NCBI GenBank assembly: GCA_040004035.1
Contig: JAMPLN010000003.1
Direction: 5' to 3' (one strand)
DNA length: 64,000 bases
Source of the DNA: Microcoleus vaginatus_C
GTDB taxonomy: Bacteria; Cyanobacteriota; Cyanobacteriia; Cyanobacteriales; Microcoleaceae
Part shown: piece after piece, positions 1 to 8,701 of the stretch
Layout: each line of letters starts with the position of its first letter
Numbering within the stretch: the stretch's first letter is position 1
Translations under genes and position numbers: made by a program
The notes under the pieces: model-generated
Databases searched by the model: none
What the model was told of the DNA's origin: nothing
Seen by the model: the letters and a program-made list of their open reading frames with translations, nothing else

Positions 1-1328
1 TATTTTTTGTGAAATGCAGCGCTGAGTAGATTCATCGGTTCCAAGACATTTTCGTAGCCTTTCACCCAACTCAAATCGTTAGTCCAAGAAGCGCCATCCA
101 TGTGAAAATTATGGTCTGTTTGCTTGAGTTGGGCGATCGCACTTTCCACTTTTTCCGGTGTCGCACTATCAGGATCGACTAACTGCCAGATTTTGTGCTG
201 GTTAATCCCCTGACAAACAGGATAATCATCAGGATTAACCCCTGCCGCTTCAATTATCTCCAAATATTCAGTGCCGTTTAAACCCACAACACCGGATTTT
301 CCGCCGCCTTGTTCGCGGTTTTCGTGCCAAGCTTTGAAAAAGGCGCTGGGAAATTCATTCATCATCACGCCGCCATTTTCGCCGTCGGCAATCTGAGTAA
401 CTAAAGAAGGAACTGTGACATTGCCAATTTGCTGTTTGTTGCGTCCTTTTGCTTCGTAATACGGCTGCATTTGACCGACCAATTTTGTATCCGAACCTTG
501 GGTTTTAATCAAAGCAGTAATACTGATTGTTTCGCCGTGAGAATTGCGGGCAACTAAACGGTTGGGAATATATTTTTGGTCTTGCGACAATCCCGAACCG
601 TCGGGATTTTCTACAGAATGTTCCTGCACCATCAGCCAGCGGTAGCCGCATTCTTTCAAAGCTTTGATGTATTCGTAAAGTGTATCTGGGTGATTGGGAA
701 AGTGCATTTCTGGGGGCGAAAAACCTTTAACCCGCTTCAGGGCATCTATGCCAAAAATGGCTGCAAAATGATGTTGCCACGCTTGAATTTGAAGTTTAAT
801 GTCGGGAATGGGAGTTGAGGGAATGACGGCGTGACTCCACATTGTCCCCAGCCATTCTACGTGGGGTTGATATTGAGGAGCGCAGGTAATCCGCTTGAGA
901 TTATCAAAGATATCGTCGCGTCCCATTTGGCGCAATCCCCACAATAAATTGCCCGAATAGTCGAGCATAATTCGCGGGTTGCAGCCTTCAGCAATCAGTT
1001 GTGGGATGAATTCCCCCATGCGAGAATAGCACCAAGCAAACACTCCGGCATTGTGGTTGTCTCCTTGGTTGGGATGTTCAAACATATTCTGGAGATTGCT
1101 GATCAGTTCGCCGTTTGCACCTGCAGGAATTGTCGGTTGGTGCATATGGAGGGCGCAGGCGAATCCGGCTTGAATGTTTTCGAGGCGCAGATTTGTGGCA
1201 GGTAGAAAGACTGGTTCGTTGCTATTGGCTGCGGCATTAATTTCTGCTTCGGAGCCGCAAATATTGGGCAATCCTGAGTTGATTTCTTGTAAAATCGGTA
1301 AATTGGGAGATTGTGCGATCGCAGGCAT
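1..1328 (-). CDS. Glycoside hydrolase family 57 protein (3' end beyond window)
   Basis: Reverse-strand frame open from ATG at 1328 to the window edge (442 codons); the C-terminus lies outside. Residues about 58-65 contain a CALHMHQP segment matching the His-x-His-Gln-Pro block that opens the GH57 catalytic barrel. Further on are SPPEMHFPNHP and a conserved NEFPSAFFKAWHENR stretch. GH57 enzymes act on alpha-glucans (amylase, branching and glucanotransferase activities), which fits a glycogen-storing cyanobacterium. Exact specificity cannot be read because the family is functionally mixed and the C-terminal part is missing. The first 55 residues are variable and without a clear signal peptide, so a cytoplasmic location is likely. 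It is transcribed away from the AIM24-like gene, with a shared spacer of 180 bases. The GH57 family call is firm; the substrate is unknown. Confidence 0.8.
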   Translation of the reverse strand, partial: MPAIAQSPNLPILQEINSGLPNICGSEAEINAAANSNEPVFLPATNLRLENIQAGFACALHMHQPTIPAGANGELISNLQNMFEHPNQGDNHNAGVFAWCYSRMGEFIPQLIAEGCNPRIMLDYSGNLLWGLRQMGRDDIFDNLKRITCAPQYQPHVEWLGTMWSHAVIPSTPIPDIKLQIQAWQHHFAAIFGIDALKRVKGFSPPEMHFPNHPDTLYEYIKALKECGYRWLMVQEHSVENPDGSGLSQDQKYIPNRLVARNSHGETISITALIKTQGSDTKLVGQMQPYYEAKGRNKQQIGNVTVPSLVTQIADGENGGVMMNEFPSAFFKAWHENREQGGGKSGVVGLNGTEYLEIIEAAGVNPDDYPVCQGINQHKIWQLVDPDSATPEKVESAIAQLKQTDHNFHMDGASWTNDLSWVKGYENVLEPMNLLSAAFHKK

Positions 1329-1508
1329 AAATTTTTCTCAACGATTGTGGAGGGGCGTTGTCTGCTATTGCTAAGATAGCTAGATACTTTAACAGTAGCA
1401 GAGGATGTCTGCAAAAGATAAATTTCACAAGATAAGTCCGGGAGGGCGGAAGCCCCAAATCTTGGGTAAAATGTTTAACACATTTCACGTAAATAGGCGA
1501 GGTAAATT

Positions 1509-2237
1509 ATGAAATACGAAATCAAGCTTTTGGAACCAACGGATTTGTGGTACGTTCAAAATAACATCAATCCAGAAACTAATAGATTTTACCATCCCAC
1601 TAAAAATATTCCCTTGGTTCAGCAAGCGGAAATTAACTTGAACAATTCGGGAGTAATAATTCAAAAAGGTGCGCTGCATTGGTGTATGGGAAAATTGACT
1701 TCCGGTGTTTATAAAACGGATAACCGTTTGAAAGATATGTGGGTATCTTTGACAACGGAAATGGACTACAACGCTCCCGTATATCAAGGAACTGGTACGG
1801 TGAAACTGGAACCGAGACAAAAAGGGCATTTTCTGCATTATACGCCGATCGACCTTTTGGATGCCCAGCAGTGGGAGTTGGATGACGGTATATTTCAGTT
1901 TTGTTCGGACAATGTAGTTATCGGTGCTAAAAAACTGAAATTCCGACAAATGGCTGCTTCTAATGACGGTAGGTGGAGAATTGCTGTTACAGCTTTGCGC
2001 GAGCAAAAAGCTACTGTTTTAGCAGGTACAAGTTCACCGGCTAAGGTTGTCGAGCTCAAACAAGGTGAAACTTTGATAGCTGATTGCGATTTGGTTAAAG
2101 GATTTACCAAGGGGATTGAAGAAGATTATCGAAAATTAGGTCATTTTGGCAAAGGGGGTGGAGAGGGTTATGTTTGGTATTATCAGGGGAAAGGTAAATT
2201 ATTAGTATGTGAAAATGATGCTATGGGTTTAGGTTGA
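1509..2237 (+). CDS. AIM24-like protein (TRAP-like beta-sandwich family)
   Basis: 242 residues with no membrane segment or signal peptide. The pattern of short beta strands, with a G-x-G-T-V block near residue 95 followed by a 'x-Y-x-P-I-D-L' strand and a later FCSDNVVIGAKKL strand, resembles the AIM24 / TIGR00266 family. That family forms trimeric beta-sandwiches related to the TRAP RNA-binding fold, and its bacterial role is unknown. The start is supported by a GAGG Shine-Dalgarno motif seven bases upstream of the ATG. The C-terminus has an unusual glycine-rich turn (GKGGGEGYVWYYQGKGKL). It stands alone between the divergent GH57 gene and the DUF928 gene. The family call is by resemblance only, and a generic all-beta protein remains possible. 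Confidence 0.5.
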   Translation: MKYEIKLLEPTDLWYVQNNINPETNRFYHPTKNIPLVQQAEINLNNSGVIIQKGALHWCMGKLTSGVYKTDNRLKDMWVSLTTEMDYNAPVYQGTGTVKLEPRQKGHFLHYTPIDLLDAQQWELDDGIFQFCSDNVVIGAKKLKFRQMAASNDGRWRIAVTALREQKATVLAGTSSPAKVVELKQGETLIADCDLVKGFTKGIEEDYRKLGHFGKGGGEGYVWYYQGKGKLLVCENDAMGLG

Positions 2238-2414
2238 GTTATTTCATTTTTAAAGTAGAGGTTGCTGGAGCAGGGATCGCGGAATTTTATTGGGCAAATA
2301 TACTAAAAAAATTACGCGAAACTATAGACGCTAGCATAAAAAATCTGGCAACATTATTTTCAGGGTGCAGTTGGATAGAACTGAGATTTTACACCTCTCC
2401 TTGGCGGATATTTT

Positions 2415-3221
2415 ATGAATGTAACAAAACTGCTCCTACAGCAGGCGACGCTTAATGTGCTTGTTGCTTTAACAATGGTTCAACCTGGATTGGCAGCGAT
2501 GCTCGCTGATTCATCATCGGGGGAACCGAATTTGCTGCCACAGCTACTCGCCTACGATCCGCCCGCGCGCGGAGCACCGGGCGATCGCAAAGACGCAGGC
2601 AGCCGCGATCCTCACAACTTCTTAGCTTTGATTCCCGCTACAAATTTAGGGTTGACAGCGATCGCACATCCGACTTTTTGGCTGTACTTGCCGGCTCCAT
2701 TGCCCGATGATATTCCCTTTGAGTTTGTGCTGCGGGACGAACAGCAAGAAGTAGTTTTCCGAACAGTTTTTGAGCTAGAAAAGGCAGCGGGACTTGCGAG
2801 TTTTTCTTTGCCGCAAAATTCACCTCCTCTGGAAACTGGCAAGAAGTATCAGTGGTGCTTTTTCTGCGGGAATATCTCCCGCCACGGGTGGGTTGAGCGG
2901 GTGGCAATGAAACCAGAAATTTTGGCTCAGCTAGAAACAGCATCTCTAAGGGAGCGCGTTTTTTTGCTTGCTAAACAGGGTTTGTGGTACGAAACTCTCA
3001 CAGAATTAGTTGCACTGCGCGGCAAACTGTTGAGCCAATTACAGGCAGCTACTTTAGAGGAGAGGCTGCTAATTTATGCTGAAAATGACTTGCGGTATGA
3101 AGCGCTAGCAGAGCTATCTGGATTTGAGAAAATATCTTCTCTGGCGACTTTGGAGGCTGATTGGGAGGCTTTATTGCAGCATCCGTTTGTGCGCTTGCAC
3201 GGGATAGTTTCACCACTTTAA
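2415..3221 (+). CDS. DUF928 domain secreted protein
   Basis: 268 residues. A hydrophobic N-terminal stretch (about residues 8-30, ending in small residues before 'AAMLAD') reads as a signal peptide, so the protein is probably exported. Residues about 72-160 show the DUF928 pattern: a LIPATNLGLTAIAHPTFWLY opening, then an acidic beta-rich block (FVLRDEQQEVVFRT) and the KYQWCFFCG strand. DUF928 proteins are almost confined to cyanobacteria and lie beside CHAT and CHASE2 genes, as here. The helical C-terminal half (residues about 175-265) repeats a 'LxxRLLIYAENDLRYEALAEL' pattern common in the family. It precedes the LamG-TPR-CHAT gene by 114 bases on the same strand. Its biochemical role is unknown. 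The stop codon touches the first copy of a palindromic repeat. Confidence 0.75.
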   Translation: MNVTKLLLQQATLNVLVALTMVQPGLAAMLADSSSGEPNLLPQLLAYDPPARGAPGDRKDAGSRDPHNFLALIPATNLGLTAIAHPTFWLYLPAPLPDDIPFEFVLRDEQQEVVFRTVFELEKAAGLASFSLPQNSPPLETGKKYQWCFFCGNISRHGWVERVAMKPEILAQLETASLRERVFLLAKQGLWYETLTELVALRGKLLSQLQAATLEERLLIYAENDLRYEALAELSGFEKISSLATLEADWEALLQHPFVRLHGIVSPL

Positions 3222-3312
3222 CAGGCTTTCCGGCCTGTTCCACAAAGAGTAAGTTTTTTTGTGGGCCGTTGCTCCTAGCCCGCCCATCAGGAACAGGCAA
3301 GATGCCTGTTCC
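3220..3312. repeat. Two palindromic interspersed repeats (family A)
   Basis: Two palindromes, at 3220-3241 and 3290-3312, with core GAACAGGCAAGATGCCTGTTC or a diverged version. Each is followed by CACAAA, and there is a T run between them. The same core recurs at 16044-16108, 50214-50242, 52317-52440 and 57213-57234. The copies overlap the stop of the DUF928 gene and lie before the CHAT gene, so they could act as hairpins in the shared transcript. Confidence 0.8.
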
Positions 3313-3335
3313 ACAAAAATTAAGTCAACTAAGCG

Positions 3336-6300
3336 ATGAAATACCCGATATTAAGCGTTTACAATACTTTCAATACAGAGCCGATCGCCCGTTGGTCATT
3401 TGATGAAGCAGGCAACATAGCGAGCGATCGCCCCGTACTCCGTCCGGCACGCCTAATTGACAGCGTTCGCCGTGCTGTTGAACCATTAGAAAACGGGTCG
3501 CAGGAAAGCCTCTTGCTAACTGGAGGTTGCGTTACTTTCCCAGTCACTCCTTTACTGGAGGTACGCAAAGAAGACTTTTCTGTTTGTGCGTGGATTCGCA
3601 CAGGAGATTTCCGTATTGCCAAGATTATCGATCAGCGGATTAAAAACTCCGGCCCTTTGCGGGGCTGGTCTTTCTTTATTGATAGAGGCAGAATTAACCT
3701 TCTAATAGCAGATGGCAGGATTTCGGTAAACTATTATGACGACCGCCAAGAAAAAGATCTTCCGTCTTTGCCAGTTGTCAACGATAGCGAATGGCATCAC
3801 GTTGCGGTTGTTGTCGATCGCGATCGAGCGGATGGAGGGCGCTGGTATGTGGATGGCAAGGAAGTAGGTTTCCGGTTCAACCCAACATATCAACAGGGTT
3901 CTATCAGCAATAGTATCATCCCCTTAACTATTGGTGGCCAATCAGACGATTTTGGGAACACGTTTCAGGGCAATATAGGAGATGTTCGGCTCTACAAATA
4001 TGCGCTATCGGCAGCAGATGTGCTGTTGATTTACCAATCGATTCAGTTTCCTATTAGTAAAAAAAATAGGGAAATTTCATCTAGTGGAAGTCCAGTTAGG
4101 TTCATAGCACCAAAACTCAAGTACGCACCTTATCAAATTAGGAGACTTACAGAAAGGCGGCACGAACCCGCCTATGCACCTTCCTTCTTAGATAGTGCTA
4201 AAAGTTCCCTGGACACCTACTCGCAGACGCTCGTATACTATCAGCAGTCGCTAGATATTCATAGAGACACCGGCAACCGCTACGGACAAGCTAACTCTCT
4301 GAACAATATAGGCAATTTTTACCGTTTGCGGGGGGACTACTCGCAAGCAATTGACTATCACCAGCAGTCGCTAAATATTCAGCGAGGCCTGGGCAACCGC
4401 AGTGGGGAAGCTGATTCTTTAAATGCTTTAGGCAATATTTACGATGCTTTGGGGGAATATTTGCAGGCAATTGAGTGCCACCAGCAATGCCTAAATATTC
4501 AGGGAGAAATCGGCAATCCTCACGGAGAAGCTAGTTCCTGGCGCGATTTGGGGAGTGCATATTATTCCCTGGGCGAATACCAGCGGGCGAGCGAGTGCCA
4601 GCAGGAGTCCCTAGATCTGGCGCGAAAAATCAACTCTCAGCATAGAGAAGCGAACTCCTTGAGCGCTTTGGGCCTTACATACATTTCCCTAGGGCAACAT
4701 CAACAGGCGATCGAATGCTCTCAAGAGTCCCTGACTCTGGCGCAGAAAATCAACAACCGTTATGGGGAAGCCTATTCGTTGGTTACTCTGGGCAATGCTT
4801 ACAGTAATTTGGGGAATTACTTGCGGGCGATCGAATACTACCAGCAGTCTTTAGATATTCAGCAGGAAATCGGCGATCGCTCTGGGCAAGTGGCTTCCTG
4901 GCGAAATCTGGGCAATGCTTACCGCTGTTTGGGACAATGCCAGCGGGCGATCGAATACAGTTGGAAGAGTTTAGAAATAGCGCGCGGACTCGGCGAACAC
5001 GCGTCAGAAGGGGTAACTCTCAACAATTTAGGGCTTGCTTTCTTTGACTCTGGACAGTTTGCAGAAGCTGAAACATTCCTCCGCAGGGCGATTCAAAAAT
5101 GGGAAGTCCTCCGGGGAAGATTGGGCAACCACGATAACTTTAAAGTATCTATTTTTGAAACCCAAGCAGCAACTTACCGCCACCTGGAAAAAGCCCTGAT
5201 AGCCCAGTCAAAAACAGAACAGGCGCTGGAAATTTCCGAGCGGGGGCGGGCGCGGGGTTTTGTGGAGTTACTGACTGCTCGGTTATCTGCTAATTCAGGT
5301 GCGATACCCAATATTAAGCCGCCTACTATCGAGCAAATTAAACAAATTGCTAAAGCACAAAATGCAACTTTTGTGGAATATTCGATTTCTTTTATAGAAG
5401 AACTTTTTATTTGGGTAATTCAGCCGACGGGTGAAATTGCATTTCGCCAAGTTGACCTCAACTATCAACATACTCCGCTCAAAGAGCTGGTTGCAGACTC
5501 TCGCGAGTTGATCGGCATCAGAAATCGCGACTTCAATCCCCCCCTAAAAATTGACCCAGGCGATTTAGTTAAACTCCACGACGATGCCCCTAATTGGGCA
5601 CCTTGGCAAGTCATATCTGTGGATGAAACTCACAGCATTCTCTGGCTCGGGCAATCCTCTTTTCCCGAAGGATTGACTATTCCCCGACCTGCAATTGATG
5701 TAATAGCCAAAGTGCAATCAAGCCTCACCAATCACCCGCGCTTGCAAAAACTCCATCAACTGCTAATTGAACCGATTGCTGATTTGTTGCCGACAGATCC
5801 AGAAGCTCGAATTATCTTTATTCCTCAAGGCGAAGTATTTTTCGTTCCTTTTCCGGCCCTGCAAGATGCTGGGGGGAAATTCTTAATTGAAAAACATACT
5901 ATTCTAACTGCTCCTTCGATTCAAATTCTGGAATTAACCAGCCAAAAACGACAAGAGATTTCTGATTTAGTTGGAGACATTCTAGTAGTAGGAAATCCGA
6001 CTATGCCCGAAGTTGCTCTAGCACCGGGAAAACTCCCGCAGCAGTTATCTGCTTTGCTGCATTCAGAAACCGAAGCCAAGGCGATCGCCCAATTGTTCCA
6101 AACTCAAGCCTTGACTGGCAAATCCGCTACCAAAGCCGCCGTACTTCAGCGGTTGCCAAACGCCCGCATTGTCCATTTTGCCACCCACGGATTGCTCGAT
6201 AACATTCGCGGGCTCGGCAGCGCGATCGCCCTTGCACCCGATCGCACCGATAGCGGTTTGCTGACTGCTGAGGAAATTTTGAACCTGCACCTCAACGCGG

Positions 6301-6584
6301 ATTTGGTAGTTTTGAGTGCGTGCAATACCGGCATGGGGCGGATTACCGGCGACGGCGTTATCGGTTTGTCTCGCGCTTTAATTTCGGCTGGTACGCCCAG
6401 TGTGATTGTGTCTTTGTGGGCGGTGCCCGATGCTCCTACAGCCGATTTGATGGTGAAATTTTATCAAAATCTCGATCGAACGGGCAACAAAGCTCAAGCC
6501 CTGCGAAACGCCATGCTGGAGACAATGCAGCAGCATCCAAATCCCAGAGATTGGGCGGCTTTCACACTGATCGGCGAAACATAA
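3336..6584 (+). CDS. LamG-TPR-CHAT protein (caspase-superfamily protease-like)
   Basis: 1082 residues in three parts. Residues about 15-235 form a concanavalin-like LamG/jellyroll domain (WSFDEAGN, WHHVAVVVDR, WYVDGKEVG, 'GNIGDVRLYKYALSAADV'). Residues about 295-600 hold about seven 40-residue TPRs of the G-N-x-x-G-E-A / Y-x-x-A-I-E-x-x-Q-Q-S-L type. Residues about 640-1082 form a CHAT domain with His951 (HFATHG) and Cys996 (LSACNTGMG), the caspase-like catalytic pair. CHAT proteins with TPRs include HetF of filamentous cyanobacteria and the protease partner of Craspase. A block of about 55 residues, with a GDLVKLHDD strand, interrupts the CHAT N-terminal part. No signal peptide is visible. 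The start is weak: no good ribosome site, with a repeat just upstream. It follows the DUF928 gene and probably shares its transcript. The domain call is firm; the substrate is unknown. Confidence 0.85.
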   Translation: MKYPILSVYNTFNTEPIARWSFDEAGNIASDRPVLRPARLIDSVRRAVEPLENGSQESLLLTGGCVTFPVTPLLEVRKEDFSVCAWIRTGDFRIAKIIDQRIKNSGPLRGWSFFIDRGRINLLIADGRISVNYYDDRQEKDLPSLPVVNDSEWHHVAVVVDRDRADGGRWYVDGKEVGFRFNPTYQQGSISNSIIPLTIGGQSDDFGNTFQGNIGDVRLYKYALSAADVLLIYQSIQFPISKKNREISSSGSPVRFIAPKLKYAPYQIRRLTERRHEPAYAPSFLDSAKSSLDTYSQTLVYYQQSLDIHRDTGNRYGQANSLNNIGNFYRLRGDYSQAIDYHQQSLNIQRGLGNRSGEADSLNALGNIYDALGEYLQAIECHQQCLNIQGEIGNPHGEASSWRDLGSAYYSLGEYQRASECQQESLDLARKINSQHREANSLSALGLTYISLGQHQQAIECSQESLTLAQKINNRYGEAYSLVTLGNAYSNLGNYLRAIEYYQQSLDIQQEIGDRSGQVASWRNLGNAYRCLGQCQRAIEYSWKSLEIARGLGEHASEGVTLNNLGLAFFDSGQFAEAETFLRRAIQKWEVLRGRLGNHDNFKVSIFETQAATYRHLEKALIAQSKTEQALEISERGRARGFVELLTARLSANSGAIPNIKPPTIEQIKQIAKAQNATFVEYSISFIEELFIWVIQPTGEIAFRQVDLNYQHTPLKELVADSRELIGIRNRDFNPPLKIDPGDLVKLHDDAPNWAPWQVISVDETHSILWLGQSSFPEGLTIPRPAIDVIAKVQSSLTNHPRLQKLHQLLIEPIADLLPTDPEARIIFIPQGEVFFVPFPALQDAGGKFLIEKHTILTAPSIQILELTSQKRQEISDLVGDILVVGNPTMPEVALAPGKLPQQLSALLHSETEAKAIAQLFQTQALTGKSATKAAVLQRLPNARIVHFATHGLLDNIRGLGSAIALAPDRTDSGLLTAEEILNLHLNADLVVLSACNTGMGRITGDGVIGLSRALISAGTPSVIVSLWAVPDAPTADLMVKFYQNLDRTGNKAQALRNAMLETMQQHPNPRDWAAFTLIGET

Positions 6585-6729
6585 TTGATTAAATTTTGTA
6601 AACAATTGCCAAAACTGCGAAAAAATTAGTTTTTTCGCTGAAAGCTCCACAGAAACTCGATCGCGCCAGGAGCGATAAGTCATGTGTCGATGTAATTTAT
6701 TCAAAAAAGTCACGCTTGCGATTGAAATC

Positions 6730-6757
6730 GGGGCAACCACGGGGGGATTGCCCCTAC
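6730..6757. repeat. Interspersed palindromic repeat (family C)
   Basis: GGGGCAACCACGGGGGGATT followed by GCCCCTAC: an imperfect inverted repeat GGGGCAA/TTGCCCC. A related copy lies at 54789-54816. It sits in the 277-base spacer between the CHAT gene and the response regulator, which otherwise shows nothing recognisable. Confidence 0.6.
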
Positions 6758-6861
6758 TGCACAAACTTTAGTCCACTCCTAGCGGACTAAACAGTAAAGA
6801 GTGTGTTCATACACTTGCTCGCTTTCCCAACTTTGCACCATTAACAATAAAGTCAAAAATT

Positions 6862-7590
6862 ATGACAATATCTGCCGATCAAAAAGCCAAAATTCTGATT
6901 GTAGAGGACGACGCCCCCATTCGCACTCTCATCTACCGCTTTCTGAATCAAACATATCAAGTACAATTTGCCGCAGACGGCCAAACGGCTCTCGAAATTT
7001 TTGAAGAATTTAACCCAGTCCTTGTCATTTTGGATTGGAATTTACCCGATATTAGCGGCTATCAACTTTGCCAAGAAATGCAGAAGCGCACTAATGTTTT
7101 AGTCGCGATTCTCAGCAGCCGCACCGCCAAAGAAGATCGAATTAAAATCATGAAAGCAGGTGCCGATGATTTTATGTGCAAGCCCTTCTGTCTTGAAGAA
7201 TTGGCAGTTAGAGTAGAAGTCTTGTTGAGGCGGGCAAGATCCGTCAATCCGCCCAACCTTGCCTTCGGCCAATTAGCGATCGATTTAGTGAGTAGGGAGG
7301 TGAGATTGAAGGAGCAACTTCTAACGCTGACAGCCTTAGAATTTGAAATATTGTGTTTTTTGGCAACTCATTCGGGTAAAGCTTGCAGCCGCCAACAGCT
7401 AATCGAAAAAGTTTGGGGGTGGAAATCCAATTATGCAGCAGAAGAGCGAGTGGTGGACGTGCATATCGGCCAAATTCGCAAGAAAATGGCTAAAGTTGAT
7501 GCCGCTGTTCCCAATTTTATTCAAACTGTTCGGGGATACGGTTACACTTTCGCTCCGATCGCTCGCAGGGACAGGGTAATTGCTAATTGA
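6862..7590 (+). CDS. OmpR/PhoB-family response regulator
   Basis: 242 residues. The receiver domain (residues 10-120) is complete: acidic pocket E15-D16-D17, phospho-acceptor D58 in LVILDWNLPD, Ser85/86 in the switch position and Lys107 in MCKPF. A winged-helix DNA-binding domain follows (residues about 135-235) with LTALEFEILCFLATHSGKAC, VWGW and the RKKM...VRGYGYTF wing. It therefore should be phosphorylated on D58 and bind DNA as a dimer. No histidine kinase gene is adjacent, so it is an orphan regulator. A close paralogue follows at 7826, with the leader just before the ATG duplicated as well. Its position inside the CHAT/CHASE2 island suggests, but does not prove, that it controls those genes. 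Confidence 0.92.
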   Translation: MTISADQKAKILIVEDDAPIRTLIYRFLNQTYQVQFAADGQTALEIFEEFNPVLVILDWNLPDISGYQLCQEMQKRTNVLVAILSSRTAKEDRIKIMKAGADDFMCKPFCLEELAVRVEVLLRRARSVNPPNLAFGQLAIDLVSREVRLKEQLLTLTALEFEILCFLATHSGKACSRQQLIEKVWGWKSNYAAEERVVDVHIGQIRKKMAKVDAAVPNFIQTVRGYGYTFAPIARRDRVIAN

Positions 7591-7658
7591 ATAATCATCA
7601 TAGTTACGACGGGTTCCTAGGTAGAGCGCGGGAACCAGTTAATTCGCTCTTGTCCCAC

Positions 7659-7689
7659 CCCCTACTCCCCTTTTTAAAGGGAGTAGGGG
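7659..7689. terminator. Strong hairpin between the two response regulators
   Basis: CCCCTACTCCC (7659-7669) pairs with GGGAGTAGGGG (7679-7689) around a T/A-rich loop. It could end transcription of the upstream regulator, although no long T run follows. A second GAGTAGGGGG segment lies just downstream and could pair alternatively. Confidence 0.5.
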
Positions 7690-7825
7690 TTGAGTAGGGG
7701 GCAAGCTAAGGGGGCATCTACGGGTAAAGAAAACACGCCATATACGGAATCGAGGGGCTAATCAAAAGACAGCATACTTACTCGATTTCCTAAAGTTTGA
7801 ACCATTAACAAGAGAGCCAAAAATT

Positions 7826-8557
7826 ATGACGATATCTACCGAGCAAATTTCCCAAATGCTGGTTGTAGAGAATGACGCACCCGTCGGCAATTTCATCTAC
7901 GGCTGTCTGAATCAGACAAATCAAGTACAATCTGCCGCAGACGGAAAAACAGCTTTAGAAATCTTTGAGGAATTCAACCCAGTCCTCGTAATTGTGGATG
8001 GGAATTTGCCGGATAATATCGGCGTTAAACTTGGCCAAGAAATTCAGAAACGGAAGAATGTTTTTTTAGTCGTGATTTTCAGCAGCAGTACAGGCGAAGA
8101 AGATCGAATTAACATCATAAAAGCAGGTGTTGATGATTTAATCGACCAACCGTTCAGTCTTGAGGACTTGGCAGTTAGAATAGAAATCTTGTTGAGGGAG
8201 ATGAAAACTGTCACTCCGCGCAATCTTGTCTTCGGTGAACTAGGGATCGATTTAATGAGTAGGGATGTGAGATGGAAAGAGAAAACTTTAGCTCTGACGG
8301 CCTTAGAATTTCAACTCTTGTATTTTTTGGCAACTTATCCAGGTAAAGCTTGGAGCCGCCAACAGCTAATCGAAAAAGTTTGGGGATGGAAATGCAATGA
8401 CGCACGAGACGAGCAAGTGGTTGACGTGTATATCCGTATGATTCGCAGAAAACTGGCTAAAGTCGATTCCGCTGTTCCGAATTTTATTCAAGCTACTCAC
8501 GGATACGGTTACACTTTCGCTCCGAGCGATCGCAATAACAAGGTAGTTTCTAAGTGA
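7826..8557 (+). CDS. Degenerate OmpR-family response regulator paralogue
   Basis: 243 residues, clearly a duplicate of the regulator at 6862: the start region, receiver and winged-helix domain align throughout, and the 20 bases before the ATG are similar. The receiver has drifted at sites that matter. The acidic triad is E15-N16-D17 instead of E-D-D, and the conserved Lys of the K-P-F motif is Gln108 (IDQPF). D58 (VIVDGNLPD) remains. The DNA-binding part (LTALEFQLLYFLATYPGKAW, VWGW, THGYGYTF) is intact. Loss of the Lys and one Mg-site Asp normally impairs phosphorylation-dependent switching, so it may work as a phosphorylation-independent regulator or compete with its paralogue at the same sites. 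The frame is fully open with normal codon use, so it is not a pseudogene. Confidence 0.88.
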   Translation: MTISTEQISQMLVVENDAPVGNFIYGCLNQTNQVQSAADGKTALEIFEEFNPVLVIVDGNLPDNIGVKLGQEIQKRKNVFLVVIFSSSTGEEDRINIIKAGVDDLIDQPFSLEDLAVRIEILLREMKTVTPRNLVFGELGIDLMSRDVRWKEKTLALTALEFQLLYFLATYPGKAWSRQQLIEKVWGWKCNDARDEQVVDVYIRMIRRKLAKVDSAVPNFIQATHGYGYTFAPSDRNNKVVSK

Positions 8558-8701
8558 ATAGTCTGGAGAGTGTGAAGCATTTGGGCATAAAATCAAAGGT
8601 GGGAAACATGAACTGTCGCCCAAATGCTCCACCTCTACATCTCTCGAATGGCTGGAGATTATTTGTTGGCGATGTCATCTAACGATTGCCAATTGATATT
8701 C

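Noticed and set aside
2234..2455. Open frame of 73 codons between the AIM24-like and DUF928 genes
   Set aside because: Starts with TTG inside the previous gene's end, overlaps the DUF928 start, and has no ribosome site or family.
8211..8405. Minus-strand frames overlapping the regulators
   Set aside because: Shadows of the response regulator coding strand with no independent support.
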